This document shows, in pieces, positions 34,943 through 43,262 of a stretch of 64,000 nucleotides of DNA. The notes beneath the pieces are model-generated. The model ran no database searches. It had not been told where the DNA came from and saw nothing but the letters and a program-made list of their open reading frames with translations. The position numbers and the translations under genes are program-made. Position 1 is the stretch's first letter. Each line of letters begins with the position of its first letter. Source of the stretch: Bacillota bacterium (GTDB taxonomy: Bacteria > Bacillota > Sulfobacillia > Sulfobacillales > Sulfobacillaceae); the NCBI GenBank assembly GCA_023511625.1, contig JAIMBD010000011.1, forward strand, positions 1-64,000, read 5' to 3'.

Positions 34943-35370
34943 CGGCCGCAGTGGGAGGTGCGTTCCTCGCGGCGTGGGGCTTTGCCGTGTTGTACCAAGT
35001 GCCGTGGGTCAACACCTGGGTGGCTGGCTTGGTAGGGGCGATGGCCTGGTGGGTGGCGGCCACTCTAGGCGGGGATGGCGGACAGGGACTCGGCAGCGAT
35101 TTCGTCGGGGCCTTGACGGTGGGGGTGTTGGCCGAGCTGGCAGCGCGCTGGCGGCGCACTCCGGCCACCCTCTTCATGGTGCCCGGCATCATCGCCTTCG
35201 TCCCGGGTCTCAAGGCGTATCAAGCGATGTTGGCCATCTTGCGGGGAGCCTACCTCAAGGGGCTGCAGATGGGCATGGACGCCATGCTGGCGGCGGCCGC
35301 GCTGGGACTCGGACTGGCCGTAGCCACGGCCGTGGTGCGCCCGCTCCTTCGCAGCGGACGGCCGCGCTAG
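34933..35370 (+). CDS. threonine/serine exporter, ThrE C-terminal domain (DUF3815/YjjB-type)
   Basis: A 145-residue membrane protein with four to five helices: AVGGAFLAAWGFAVLYQVP, WVAGLVGAMAWWVAATL, FVGALTVGVLAELAARW, then TPATLFMVPGIIAFVPGLKAYQAML. That last segment is the signature of the family (PGIIPLVPG-like). It pairs with the upstream subunit to make a complete exporter. The start ATG 34933 overlaps that gene's end, indicating coupled translation. Its stop overlaps the convergent DUF2103 gene by 4 nt. Confidence 0.87.
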   Translation: MAVTAAVGGAFLAAWGFAVLYQVPWVNTWVAGLVGAMAWWVAATLGGDGGQGLGSDFVGALTVGVLAELAARWRRTPATLFMVPGIIAFVPGLKAYQAMLAILRGAYLKGLQMGMDAMLAAAALGLGLAVATAVVRPLLRSGRPR

Positions 35371-35666
35371 CGCTCGGAACGGGCCGGCAGCCAGTGAGCT
35401 GCCTCCATTTGGCGCAACACCTCGTCGGGCGCCCGGCTGACCACGAAAATCTCCTGCGCTGCCCCGCTGGATCGGCCGATGAGCTTCAATCCGGATGCGG
35501 TCCGATACTGGTACGAAAAGCCGATCTTGCCGCCCCACTTGGGCCGGATCACGCCGGGGATGATGGCATCCACGGCTTCTAACGACGCCAAAAACGCCAG
35601 CCCCTCCTCCAGTTCCTTCAGCACGTGGTGCTGGCGCTTGACTTTGGCTTGTCGATACTTCGCCAT
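35367..35666 (-). CDS. DUF2103 family predicted metal-binding protein
   Basis: A 99-residue basic protein: KYRQAKVKRQHHVLKELEEGLAFLASLEAVDAIIPGVIRPKW, then FSYQYRTASGLKLIGRSSGAAQEIFVVSR. The KVKRQHHVL start, IIPGxI and the GLKLxxRSxGAxQEIFV end match DUF2103, described only as a predicted metal-binding family. No enzymatic role can be given. ATG 35666 is taken as start because the promoter -10 lies too close to an upstream ATG (35681) and GGGGG precedes it. Confidence 0.8.
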   Translation of the reverse strand: MAKYRQAKVKRQHHVLKELEEGLAFLASLEAVDAIIPGVIRPKWGGKIGFSYQYRTASGLKLIGRSSGAAQEIFVVSRAPDEVLRQMEAAHWLPARSER

Positions 35667-35683
35667 CGTGGCCCCCGCCATTT

Positions 35684-35713
35684 ATTGTATGACGTCGAGG
35701 GCCAGGGCGTAAA
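35684..35713 (-). promoter_or_regulatory. promoter of the DUF2103 gene
   Basis: Minus strand: TTTACG (35708-35713), 18-nt spacer, TACAAT (35684-35689). It lies just inside the intergenic gap after minC, on the same strand. Confidence 0.55.
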
Positions 35714-35728
35714 GGTTGGGGCCGAGGC

Positions 35729-36385
35729 CTATCGGCCAAAGGCGCGGGCGGATTTGGTCCGGGTCTGGGTCCACTCGGCGAAGCGATGGAGGTCGGCCCA
35801 CGGCCGTACCACGATGCGGCCCTCCTCCACCCGGGCAAATTCCGGGCGGCCTCCCCCCTGGTCGTTGATGGCCCACACCTCGCCGACGCGAATTTGTATC
35901 GGCGAAAGGTCAAGGGCGTAGATGGCCCGCCCGGCATCCTTGGGCTGCCCGGCAAAGGCCTTGCCCAGGAGGCGGCCAAAGACGTAGATGTCCCCCCCTG
36001 CCACCAGGTCGGCGCCGGGGTTGACGTCGCCCACCACCATCAGGTCGCCGGAGTGGCTGATGCGCTGCCCCGAGCGTACCGTGCGCCGCACCACCAAGGG
36101 CGCGGGATTGCGGCTGCGGCCATTGAAAGGAATGGGCACCCGTCGGTCGGCGTCGAGGCGCACGCCCCCCAACGTCAGTTTGGGATACCGTTGGAACACC
36201 TCGGCAATGGCCTGTAACAAGGCCGGAGTCAGCGCGAGCCCCTGCACGGCCACTTCCAAGCGCGCCTCCCCCAAAAAACGGGCCCGTGCTTCCAACGTCG
36301 CCACTAAGTCGGCCAAAAGCTCGGCCTCGCTGCGGTATCCATCTGCTACCAGCGTCAGTCCCCCGCGGTCGCCCTTGAGCTCCAC
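35729..36385 (-). CDS. minC: septum site-determining protein MinC
   Basis: A 218-residue FtsZ inhibitor that blocks division at cell poles when recruited by MinD. The N-terminal domain (about 1-100, ELKGDRGGLTLVADGYRSEAELLADLVATLEARARFL) is followed by a linker (RNPAPLVVRRTVRSGQRISHSGDLMVVGDVNPGADLVAGGDIYVFGRLLGKAFAG). That is the MinC beta-helix signature with its GDVxxGAxVxAGGDIxVxGxLxGxAHAG pattern; here the final part is LLGKAFAG. C-terminal YALDLSPIQIRVGEVWA also fits. GTG 36385 has AGGGGGGCGAAGG upstream. No minD is in the window. The divergent neighbour is a MerR/coiled-coil protein. Confidence 0.88.
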   Translation of the reverse strand: MELKGDRGGLTLVADGYRSEAELLADLVATLEARARFLGEARLEVAVQGLALTPALLQAIAEVFQRYPKLTLGGVRLDADRRVPIPFNGRSRNPAPLVVRRTVRSGQRISHSGDLMVVGDVNPGADLVAGGDIYVFGRLLGKAFAGQPKDAGRAIYALDLSPIQIRVGEVWAINDQGGGRPEFARVEEGRIVVRPWADLHRFAEWTQTRTKSARAFGR

Positions 36386-36593
36386 TGCCTTCGCCCCCCT
36401 GTCACATCCTGCCGCCCGGTCCTGCGCGCTTGCCGCGATGTCGCCTAATTCCACATCGAAGGCCGCTTTTCCTGCCGACCCCTGCGGCTTTCGACGGCAT
36501 CCCGGGTCGGACGATTTCCGTTGCCGCGCGGTTGCGGTCTTGCTAACGTGGAAGATGATGGAAAATCCGGCTCGAGCCGAGGAGGGAAACGGG

Positions 36594-37193
36594 TTGTTGA
36601 CGTTGCGCGATATCGCGGAGCAGTTGGGGTTGCCAGAGAGCACCGTGCGCTACTACCGGGATCGGTTTTCGGCGTTTGTCCCCACCGTGGGCCGCGGGCG
36701 GCAACGCCGGTACCGCGAAGAGGCGGTGGAGGTGTTGCGCACGGTGGCGGAAGGATTTCGCAGCCAGAAAAGTGCCGAAGAGGTGGAGGAGGTCTTGGCT
36801 CAACAGTTTCCGCGCTACCTCGAGTCCCGCGACGAGGGCGACGAAGGGGCCGAGAGCCTGCCCGCCTCATGGCTAATGACGTTGTTGGCGTTGCAGGGCC
36901 AGGCGTTGCAACAGGTCGGCGATGCGCTGGAGCGGTTGGCGGAGCAGGCGGTGGCGCAGCGGGCGGAGGCGGAAGCGGTCGAATCGGTGCGGGCCGAAGT
37001 CGAGGACTTGCGGCGGCGGTTGGCAGAGACGGTGGAGGCCCGGCTGGCCCGGCTAGAAGAGCGCGACCGCGTGGTGGTGGCGCAGATGCGCGCCTATCTC
37101 GACCAAACGCCCAAGGGCGGACGGTTGCCGTGGTGGCAGCGGTGGGGATGGCGAACGGGGGTAGGGAAGGCGGCGCGTTCTGGGCAAGGATAA
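36594..37193 (+). CDS. MerR-type HTH protein with coiled coil and basic C-terminus
   Basis: A 199-residue protein: MerR winged HTH at the N-terminus (LTLRDIAEQLGLPESTVRYYRDRFSAFVPTVGRGRQRRYREEAVEVL, about 2-48). A long Glu/Arg/Ala-rich coiled coil follows (about 95-165, LERLAEQAVAQRAEAEAVES...RRRLAETVEARLARLEERDR), then a basic, Trp-containing tail (LPWWQRWGWRTGVGKAARSGQG). There is no effector-binding domain, so it is unlike metal- or drug-sensing MerR proteins. The layout recalls RacA and similar HTH-coil proteins involved in chromosome organisation, and it diverges from minC. Start TTG 36594 has GAGGAGG 8 nt upstream; ATG 36555 is the alternative. Followed by a terminator. Confidence 0.75.
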   Translation: MLTLRDIAEQLGLPESTVRYYRDRFSAFVPTVGRGRQRRYREEAVEVLRTVAEGFRSQKSAEEVEEVLAQQFPRYLESRDEGDEGAESLPASWLMTLLALQGQALQQVGDALERLAEQAVAQRAEAEAVESVRAEVEDLRRRLAETVEARLARLEERDRVVVAQMRAYLDQTPKGGRLPWWQRWGWRTGVGKAARSGQG

Positions 37194-37214
37194 CCGGTGT
37201 CGAGCCGGTAGCGC

Positions 37215-37250
37215 AAGGCGAGGGAGCCGAACGCTCCTCGCCTTTTCTTT
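37215..37250 (+). terminator. intrinsic terminator after the MerR/coiled-coil gene
   Basis: AAGGCGAGGGAGC pairs with GCTCCTCGCCTT (one bulge), followed by TTCTTT. It lies 21 nt after the stop. Two TAAGAT boxes (37267 and 37277) beyond it may be -10 elements for the aldo-keto reductase gene, with no clear -35. Confidence 0.75.
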
Positions 37251-37346
37251 GCAGTCGCGAACCCGGTAAGATTCGGTAAGATGGGATCGCGTGGCGCCCG
37301 GCCTTCGCGGGCGTTCCCACAGGGCGAACGATGAGGGGGGACGCAT

Positions 37347-38336
37347 ATGGAATATGCGCGCCTGGGTCGCAGCGGCCTTCGGGTCTCTCGGATCGGGCTC
37401 GGCACCAACGCCTTTGGCGCCCGTGCCGATGCCCGCGCGGCGCGATTGGTGCTGGAGCAGGCCATCGCCTCCGGCGTGACCTTGATCGACACCGCCAACA
37501 TTTACGCCCGCACCCAATCCGAGGCCATCATCGGGGAGGTGCTGGCAGCCAGCGGCCTGCGGCATCAGGTGATCTTGGCCACGAAAGCGGGCCTCGGGCG
37601 TGGCGAAGGGCTTGTGGATCGCGGCGGCTCCCGCTGGCATTTGCTGCGTGAGTTGGAAGGGAGCCTGCGGCGCCTGCGCACCGACTATATCGACCTGTAC
37701 CAGATTCACACCTACGACCCCAACACGCCGCTGGAGGAGACGTTGGCGACGCTCGACGCCGCCGTGCGCGCCGGCAAGGTGCGATATATCGGCTGTTCGA
37801 ACTACGCCGCCTGGGAATTGGCCCGGGCCCTGGAGGTCAGTCGCGCCCATCACTGGGAGCCCTACATCTCTGTCCAGCCGGGTTATTCGCTGGTGGACCG
37901 CGGCGTGGAGCGGGAATTGGTTCCCCTGTGTCTGGATCAAGGCATCGGGATCCTGGCCTACTACCCGCTGGCGGGTGGCATCCTGACCGGCAAGTACCGC
38001 CCCGGGGAACCACCGCCGCCCGATTCGCGGGCGGCCACCGAACCCACCTTTGCCCGACGATTGGATCGCGACCGCCTTCAGACGGCTCGCGCCGTGGCCG
38101 AGGAGGCCCAGGCGTTGGGGGTGACACCGGCGCAACTGGCTCTGGCCTGGCTGCTCCACCGGCCCGGAGTGACCAGTGCCATCGTGGGGGCCACCAGGCC
38201 CGAGCAGCTTCGGGAGAACTTGGGCGCCTTGGAGGTGCCGTGGACCGAGACGGTGGCTCAGCGCCTGGATGCCCTCTCGGAACGGTTCGTGTGGGCGCCA
38301 CCTTTTGCAGAATACCGTATCGACCGTGAAGCCTAA
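37347..38336 (+). CDS. aldo/keto reductase
   Basis: A 329-residue NADPH-dependent TIM-barrel oxidoreductase. The catalytic tetrad is visible: D in DTANIY, Y in the same motif, K in ATKAGLG and H in YQIHTYD. The C-terminal IVGATRPEQLRENLGAL is the cofactor-phosphate loop of the AKR11/YajO-like group. Closest in pattern to general stress aldo-keto reductases acting on aldehydes; substrate is unknown. ATG 37347 follows GAGGGGGGA. It stands alone between a terminator and the convergent nuclease gene, whose stop lies only 6 nt away. Confidence 0.92.
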   Translation: MEYARLGRSGLRVSRIGLGTNAFGARADARAARLVLEQAIASGVTLIDTANIYARTQSEAIIGEVLAASGLRHQVILATKAGLGRGEGLVDRGGSRWHLLRELEGSLRRLRTDYIDLYQIHTYDPNTPLEETLATLDAAVRAGKVRYIGCSNYAAWELARALEVSRAHHWEPYISVQPGYSLVDRGVERELVPLCLDQGIGILAYYPLAGGILTGKYRPGEPPPPDSRAATEPTFARRLDRDRLQTARAVAEEAQALGVTPAQLALAWLLHRPGVTSAIVGATRPEQLRENLGALEVPWTETVAQRLDALSERFVWAPPFAEYRIDREA

Positions 38337-38342
38337 GCCCCT

Positions 38343-39056
38343 TCAAGGGGGTTCGATGACCACCACCCAGCCGCCGTGCTCAAGCCGCCGCTCGCGCACC
38401 CGGCCGCCGGCGGCCAGCCAGGCCTGGGCTTCGGCCGGAGCGAGCGCTTCGGCACGGGGGCCGAGGTAGCGAGTCGACCGCGGCGCTGCGGGCACCGGAG
38501 GCGGTGTCGGCAGGGGCGCAAAGTGTGGCAGCCCGCCGGCCCAATCCCCCAAGCCGTCGAGGTGCCAGGGCAGCGGGAGGTCGGCGGCCTTGAGCCAGTG
38601 CCGAAGGCGGGCAAGACGCTGGGGTCCCCCGCATGCCACCACCCAAAGGCCGGCCAGCCCGAGGTGGGGCCGTTGGTAGGCCGCGAGCTTCTCCTCCCAC
38701 TGGCGGCGCGATTCCTTGCCGGCATCGACCTCGAGCCCGATGGGGCGGCCACCGCCCGGAGGGATGATCTCCGCGTCAGGGCGGGGCCAACGTTGCGGGT
38801 CGGGGACCGTCCACTGCCCGCGCTGGGGGCCCAGGCGCAGGTAGACCTCGGCCACCAAGAGGCGGTGGGTGCGCCGCGCCCCGCGACCGAAGCGGCGCGG
38901 ATCCCACACCGCTTCCCGAAACACCACCGCGGCCTTCGAGACCTCGGCCAGGTCCAGGGTGTCGCCGTAGTACCGGGCGATCTGATCGAAGGAGAGGACG
39001 CCTACGGCGGTCAGGGCTTCGGCCCAGGGCCAAGGAGGCAGGGCAGCCGCCATCAT
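38343..39056 (-). CDS. PD-(D/E)XK-like, replication-relaxation-type protein paired with a VirD4-like ATPase
   Basis: A 237-residue protein. The N-terminus looks like a winged HTH (FDQIARYYGDTLDLAEVSKAAVVF, about 23-46). The centre holds PDAEIIPPGGGRPIGLEVDAGKESRRQWEEKLAAYQRPH, where D94, E109, D111, E115 and K123 make a restriction-endonuclease-like D-x(n)-ExD...K arrangement, as in replication-relaxation (RRF) proteins. The second part (about 185-237) is Pro/Ala-rich. Its ATG overlaps the ATPase stop in an ATGA motif, so the pair is coupled. RRF-like proteins usually accompany conjugation ATPases on mobile elements, yet no relaxase or secretion genes occur here. Nuclease activity is inferred, not shown. 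Confidence 0.6.
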   Translation of the reverse strand: MMAAALPPWPWAEALTAVGVLSFDQIARYYGDTLDLAEVSKAAVVFREAVWDPRRFGRGARRTHRLLVAEVYLRLGPQRGQWTVPDPQRWPRPDAEIIPPGGGRPIGLEVDAGKESRRQWEEKLAAYQRPHLGLAGLWVVACGGPQRLARLRHWLKAADLPLPWHLDGLGDWAGGLPHFAPLPTPPPVPAAPRSTRYLGPRAEALAPAEAQAWLAAGGRVRERRLEHGGWVVVIEPP

Positions 39057-40522
39057 GGGGTCGACTCTGCGCCAAGCCGGTGGTGGGGAAGGCGCACCAC
39101 CCGCGGCGGCTCAAGCCGCCCCTGCCGCGTGCACTGTACCACGGCCAGACCGCGGGGCAGGTAGCGGGGGGAAACCGGCAGGCGATGCGGGGCGGCCTGC
39201 GCCTCAAGCCACTGACAATCGTGCGGGGACAAGCCAGACAGTGCCACCCGCTGGCGGGCATTGGCGCCCAGTGCGGCCTGAAGGGGAGCCGAAAGCTGCC
39301 CCATGTCTTGATGGGCCAGGATCAGGCCCACGCCGTAGCCGCGGGCCAAGGCCAGAAACTCGTTGAGATCTGGACTGACGTACTGGTGGAACTCGTCGAG
39401 GTAGAGGAAGTAAGGCCGGCTGGCCATAGGTCGCCGATAGGTGGCCAACATCAGCCCGTGCCACCACAGCACGCCGAGGGCCCGGGCCGAGGCACCCAGA
39501 CGGGCGGGCGACAGCGGGGCCAAGACCGTCCACCCTTCCTTGAGCACCGTGTCCCAGTCAAAGTCGCTGGGCGGGGCTAAGACCCGACTAAGATGCGGGT
39601 TGGCCAGCAGCAGCTCCAGCCGGTGCAACAGGCCCGATTGGGTCTGGGCTTGGGCGTCCGCCCGCCATTGACCCCACTGTTCGCGGAAGTATTCGCGGGT
39701 GGCCGGATCGGCCTTTGCCAGACATTCGCGGCGCCACTCTGGGCGGCGGAGGAAGCGGACCAGCCCTAAAAGGTCTGCCGCGTCGCCCAAGGCCGCTTTC
39801 AAGGCGCGCACGGCGTATAACAACAGCACGCGGCTGGTGGCGGCGTAATACGGGTGGCCCGGCTCTTGGAGCTGGAGGAGGGCCCAGTCCAGCCCCTCGG
39901 CGGCCGCCTCGGCCGGCCCTGTCAAGGGATTCCAATGGGGACAAGCCTCCGCTTCGGGATCCAGCCACAGGAAAGGACGCCCGTGCCGGCGCGCCGCCGA
40001 CCGCGCCGCACCGGCGAGGTCGCCTTTGGGTTCGATGAGGGTCAACCCCAGCCCTGCGGCCAGGTCTTGGTCGATCAGCGGGAGCAAGACCCCCGAGGAC
40101 TTACCGGATCCGGTCGGGCCGATCACATGGCAGTGGAGCAACCGGTCCTCGGCGCTTACCGTCACCGGGATTCCCCACAGCGGGTCGGTTCCGAAGGCTA
40201 AGGTTCCCGGTCGGGCGGCGACGCGGCGCTGGAGCCACCAACGGGCCACGGCCGCCGCCACGGCGGCCGCCGCGAGCGTCCAGCGCGGCCAAGCGAGTGG
40301 CCAAAGCCAAAGCCCGACGGCCCAGCGCCACATCGGGCGGGGGACGATGAGCGCGCCCAAAGCCGTCAGGCCTACCGCGAGGCCCCACCGCCAGACCTCG
40401 GGGACGGCTTTGGGCAAGGTGTTGGTCCAGGCTAACAACCCAAGCCATCCCGACATCGCGGCCCACGCCGCGATGAGGGCCGGGCGACTTAGGCGGATGA
40501 TCCACCGGCTGATCGTCCCCAT
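39053..40522 (-). CDS. VirD4/TraG-like (HerA-FtsK superfamily) membrane ATPase
   Basis: A 489-residue protein with four N-terminal hydrophobic helices (about 14-95). A P-loop motor domain follows: Walker A GPTGSGKSS (135-143), LIEPKGDLAG, WLDPEAEACPHWNPL, Walker B FLYLDEFH (D376, E377), and the sensor region AHQDMGQLSAPLQAALGANARQRVAL with TraM-recognition character. This is the architecture of type IV coupling proteins that pump DNA across membranes. The gene is isolated from any relaxase, VirB or integrase gene. ATG 40522 has GGAGGA upstream. It is translationally coupled to the nuclease-like gene, suggesting a two-protein DNA-processing or translocation system. Confidence 0.82.
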   Translation of the reverse strand: MGTISRWIIRLSRPALIAAWAAMSGWLGLLAWTNTLPKAVPEVWRWGLAVGLTALGALIVPRPMWRWAVGLWLWPLAWPRWTLAAAAVAAAVARWWLQRRVAARPGTLAFGTDPLWGIPVTVSAEDRLLHCHVIGPTGSGKSSGVLLPLIDQDLAAGLGLTLIEPKGDLAGAARSAARRHGRPFLWLDPEAEACPHWNPLTGPAEAAAEGLDWALLQLQEPGHPYYAATSRVLLLYAVRALKAALGDAADLLGLVRFLRRPEWRRECLAKADPATREYFREQWGQWRADAQAQTQSGLLHRLELLLANPHLSRVLAPPSDFDWDTVLKEGWTVLAPLSPARLGASARALGVLWWHGLMLATYRRPMASRPYFLYLDEFHQYVSPDLNEFLALARGYGVGLILAHQDMGQLSAPLQAALGANARQRVALSGLSPHDCQWLEAQAAPHRLPVSPRYLPRGLAVVQCTRQGRLEPPRVVRLPHHRLGAESTP

Positions 40523-40626
40523 GGGTTCCTCCGTGCTGGGCGCCGTCTCCTTCGGACTGCCTTCTCGGGGAGAGTTCGGGGCGGATCGGCGGGATCCTGC
40601 ATTGGGGGCCTATGAAGTGCGCCCCC

Positions 40627-42003
40627 TTATGACCAGCGGATGGCACCCACCTCCGGGAACCGCCGAAGCTCGCGGTCCAAGATGGCGACGATCGCGTCGA
40701 GTTCTGGGGCCGTTTGGGCTTCGGCCCGGGCGACCAGGGCCGGCTGGGTGTTCGATGCCCGCACGAGGCCCCATCCAGCCGGAAACTGCACCCGGACGCC
40801 GTCCACATCGATCACCGGTAAGCCCAACTGGTCCCGGAAACGCCGGGTGAGTTGGGCGACCACTTCAAATTTGCGGTCGTCCGGGCAGTCGATGCGCACC
40901 TCGGGTGTGGCCGGCAGGTCGGGCACGTCGGCCAGGAGGGAAGACAAGGGGCGACCCTGGCGGGACATGAGGCGCAGCAGGCGGCCGGCGGCGTAAAAGG
41001 CGTCGTCGAAGCCGAAGTACTCGTCGGCGAAGAACATATGGCCCGACATCTCGCCGGTGAAGGGGGCGTTGAGCTCTCGCATCTTGGCCTTGATGAGCGA
41101 GTGCCCGGTTTTGTAAAACAAGGGGCGCCCGCCCAGGCGCGCGATCTCGTCGTACAGCGTCTGGCTGCACTTGACTTCCACGATTCCCCAAGCGCCCGGG
41201 TAGCGGGGCAGGATCTCGCGCCAGTACAACACCATCAAGCGATCGCCCCAAAGGATGCGGCCGGTGTCGTCGACCACCCCGATGCGGTCGCCGTCGCCGT
41301 CGAAGGCAAGACCGAGGTCGGCCCGGGACCGCGTCACTGCCGCGACCAGGTCGCGCAGGTTTTCGGCCACGACCGGGTCGGGATGATGGTGGGGAAAGGT
41401 AGGGTCGACAGTGCAGTAGAGGTAGTCGGCAGACACGCCGAAGGCCTCCATCACCTGCCGCACAAAGCGGCTTGGAGTCCCGTTGCCGCAGTCGACCACC
41501 ACCCGCGGGCGAAACGCCTCCAGTTGGATCTTCTCGCGCAGCATCGCCAGGTAGCTCGGCACGGGGTCCTCGTGCCGCACGACGCCGCTGCCTCTGGCAA
41601 ACCTGCCGGCTTGCCACAGGCGGGCCACGGCTTGAATCTCCTCCCCATACAGGGTAGAAGGGCCGTGGGCCAACTTGAACCCGTTGTACTCCGCCGGGTT
41701 GTGGCTCGCGGTGACCATCACGCCGCCCTGAAAGCGGTAATGGTGGTAGGCGTAGTAGAAGATCGGCGTCGTCACCTCGCCGATATCGAGCACGTCCACC
41801 CCCGAGTGGGTCAAGCCGTCGATCAAGGCGTCGCGCAAGGCCGGTGAGGAGCTGCGGGAATCCCACCCTACAATGGCCTCGCGCACGTTCTTCTCCCCGA
41901 GGTACGTGGCGAACGCCTGTCCCAATCGGCGCACGTCCTCGCTGTCGAAATCCTTTCCCACCACTCCGCGGATGTCGTACTCGCGAAAGATGTTGAGATT
42001 CAT
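40627..42003 (-). CDS. manB: phosphomannomutase/phosphoglucomutase
   Basis: A four-domain alpha-D-phosphohexomutase, 458 residues. Active-site serine loop TASHNPAEYNG (about 98-108), metal loop FDGDGDR (about 233-239), sugar-specificity loop GEMSGHMFF (about 315-323) and the C-terminal phosphate loop RASNTQPALVAR are all intact. GEMSGH is typical of dual PMM/PGM enzymes such as AlgC. It could supply mannose-1-phosphate for GDP-mannose (mannosyltransferases at 31.8-34 kb) or glucose-1-phosphate for UDP-glucose (SQD1). ATG 42003 follows AGGGAATCTC. It is upstream of the ATPase gene on the same strand but 105 nt apart. Confidence 0.93.
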   Translation of the reverse strand: MNLNIFREYDIRGVVGKDFDSEDVRRLGQAFATYLGEKNVREAIVGWDSRSSSPALRDALIDGLTHSGVDVLDIGEVTTPIFYYAYHHYRFQGGVMVTASHNPAEYNGFKLAHGPSTLYGEEIQAVARLWQAGRFARGSGVVRHEDPVPSYLAMLREKIQLEAFRPRVVVDCGNGTPSRFVRQVMEAFGVSADYLYCTVDPTFPHHHPDPVVAENLRDLVAAVTRSRADLGLAFDGDGDRIGVVDDTGRILWGDRLMVLYWREILPRYPGAWGIVEVKCSQTLYDEIARLGGRPLFYKTGHSLIKAKMRELNAPFTGEMSGHMFFADEYFGFDDAFYAAGRLLRLMSRQGRPLSSLLADVPDLPATPEVRIDCPDDRKFEVVAQLTRRFRDQLGLPVIDVDGVRVQFPAGWGLVRASNTQPALVARAEAQTAPELDAIVAILDRELRRFPEVGAIRWS

Positions 42004-42117
42004 GAGATTCCCTGCGGCACATGCCTCCGCCCGAAGGGCTTGGGGAGGAGCGCCGCCCCCCTCCTTGTTTGGTTAGTCTCAGTGGTGGATGCAGCGGTTG
42101 CGGTCCGGGCAGGACCG

Positions 42118-42144
42118 GGGGAATGGCCACTGGATCCATTCCCC
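42118..42144. repeat. 9-bp stem hairpin upstream of the phosphohexomutase gene
   Basis: GGGGAATGG and CCATTCCCC flank a 9-nt loop, about 115 nt upstream of ATG 42003 on the minus strand. No T-tract follows, so a leader structure or operator is more likely than a terminator. Confidence 0.5.
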
Positions 42145-42688
42145 GTGCCAGGCATCAAAGCGAATCAGCCAACATCCCCACGAAGCGGTTCGCCGCCTTG
42201 GAGTCTAACCCCTGTCGCTGCAGGAGCCATTCATGAAGCCCCTCCTCCCCCTCGCAAGACGGCGGGCCGAGGGGGGCGCAGGCGCGAAAATCGCAGCGGG
42301 AAGCACCGAGCAGCTGACGGCGTCGGCCAGCGAGGCGGGCCCGGGCCGACGGACAGGGGACAAGGTGCTGCAAGACTGAGCCGACACGCGGGGTCGGGTC
42401 TGGCCGTGCGGGAGCCGCGCCTTCGGCCGCGACATGGCCCCGGGCCGTACGGCGGGAGAAAGCCCAAAGCCGGTGATCGACGGAAGTGTGCAAGGATGGC
42501 GGCTGCATGGCTCGGTACCCCTTCCCTTGGTCGTCGTCACTCTTTCCCCGGGAGAACTGCCGGCTCCATGCTCTCCCCTCGGCCGAAAGCCGTTGGCACC
42601 GTCGTCCGTTCTGCGCGGGAACGCCTTCAGTGTATCACGCCCCATCTGCCCCTGCGGCCGCCTTCCCCGGATCCGCCCGGGCCGCCCA

Positions 42689-42717
42689 TCGACAGGGCCG
42701 TCCCAAGGCGGTAGAAT
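42689..42717 (+). promoter_or_regulatory. promoter of the GNAT-MFS pair
   Basis: TCGACA (42689-42694), 17-nt spacer, TAGAAT (42712-42717), ending 79 nt before GTG 42796. Confidence 0.65.
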
Positions 42718-42795
42718 GGGCTCAGATGTCGGCGCTTCTAGGGTTCCGGCACGGCGTGGGACCCCGGAAGATGCGAGAAGGGGAACGGGACGCCC

Positions 42796-43245
42796 GTGGA
42801 AGTGAGGCCGTATCGCCCACAGACGGATTTCCGCGCAGTGCTGAACGCTCAGTGCGACCTTTACCGCATCAATTTTCCCCGCTTTGTCTGCACCCCCGGT
42901 TTTTTGGCCGACCAAGCCCAACGCCTGCGCCAGGCCCAGCGCCGCCCTTATGAGAACGGCCTGTTTGTCCTGGAGGATGCGGGCGAAGTGGTCGGCTTCG
43001 TGTGGGTGGCCGTGCGCATGGACCTGCAAGGACCGTACGGCTCGGTCGACCAGATCTACCTCAAGCCCGAATACCGTCGGCGCCGGCTGGGGAGTCTCTT
43101 GTTGGATGCGGCCCACCGGTACCTGAAAGAGCAGGGGCTGGACCTCTCCCGCCTGTACGTGACGGCGGAGAACCGCGACGCGGTGCGGCTGTACGAGCGC
43201 ATGGGGTATCGGGTGACGCGGCTGGAGATGGAACGCCCGCTGTAG
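42796..43245 (+). CDS. GNAT-family acetyltransferase (RimI-like)
   Basis: A 149-residue single-domain GNAT enzyme. Key parts: GLFVLEDAGEVVGFVWVAVR (beta strands 3-4), VDQIYLKPEYRRRRLGSLLLDAAHRYLKEQGLDLSRLYV with the acetyl-CoA loop RRRRLGS (about residues 95-101), then ENRDAVRLYERMGYRVTRLEM, the standard C-terminal GNAT end. Closest in shape to RimI-type protein or small-molecule acetyltransferases; substrate is unknown. GTG 42796 follows GAAGGGGAACGGG. An MFS transporter gene follows 17 nt later, probably co-transcribed. Confidence 0.88.
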   Translation: MEVRPYRPQTDFRAVLNAQCDLYRINFPRFVCTPGFLADQAQRLRQAQRRPYENGLFVLEDAGEVVGFVWVAVRMDLQGPYGSVDQIYLKPEYRRRRLGSLLLDAAHRYLKEQGLDLSRLYVTAENRDAVRLYERMGYRVTRLEMERPL

Positions 43246-43262
43246 GCCGAGGAGGCGGCGAC

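Larger units (their letters stand above)
42004..42795. other. 790-bp gap with no confident gene
   Basis: Nothing here reads as a complete gene. A 9-bp hairpin (GGGGAATGG/CCATTCCCC, 42118-42144) lies in the leader of the phosphohexomutase. On the minus strand, the end of a 117-codon frame (42155-42508) contains a plausible amphipathic stretch (EEGLHEWLLQRQGL, then AANRFVGMLADSL) with Cys-containing residues before it. It may be a relic of an integrase or transposase, but no family is recognisable. A promoter for the GNAT gene is at 42689-42717. Confidence 0.5.

Noticed and set aside
42155-42508. 117-codon minus-strand ORF
   Set aside because: Only its C-terminal 27 residues look protein-like; no ribosome site or family match, so described as part of a gene-free gap.
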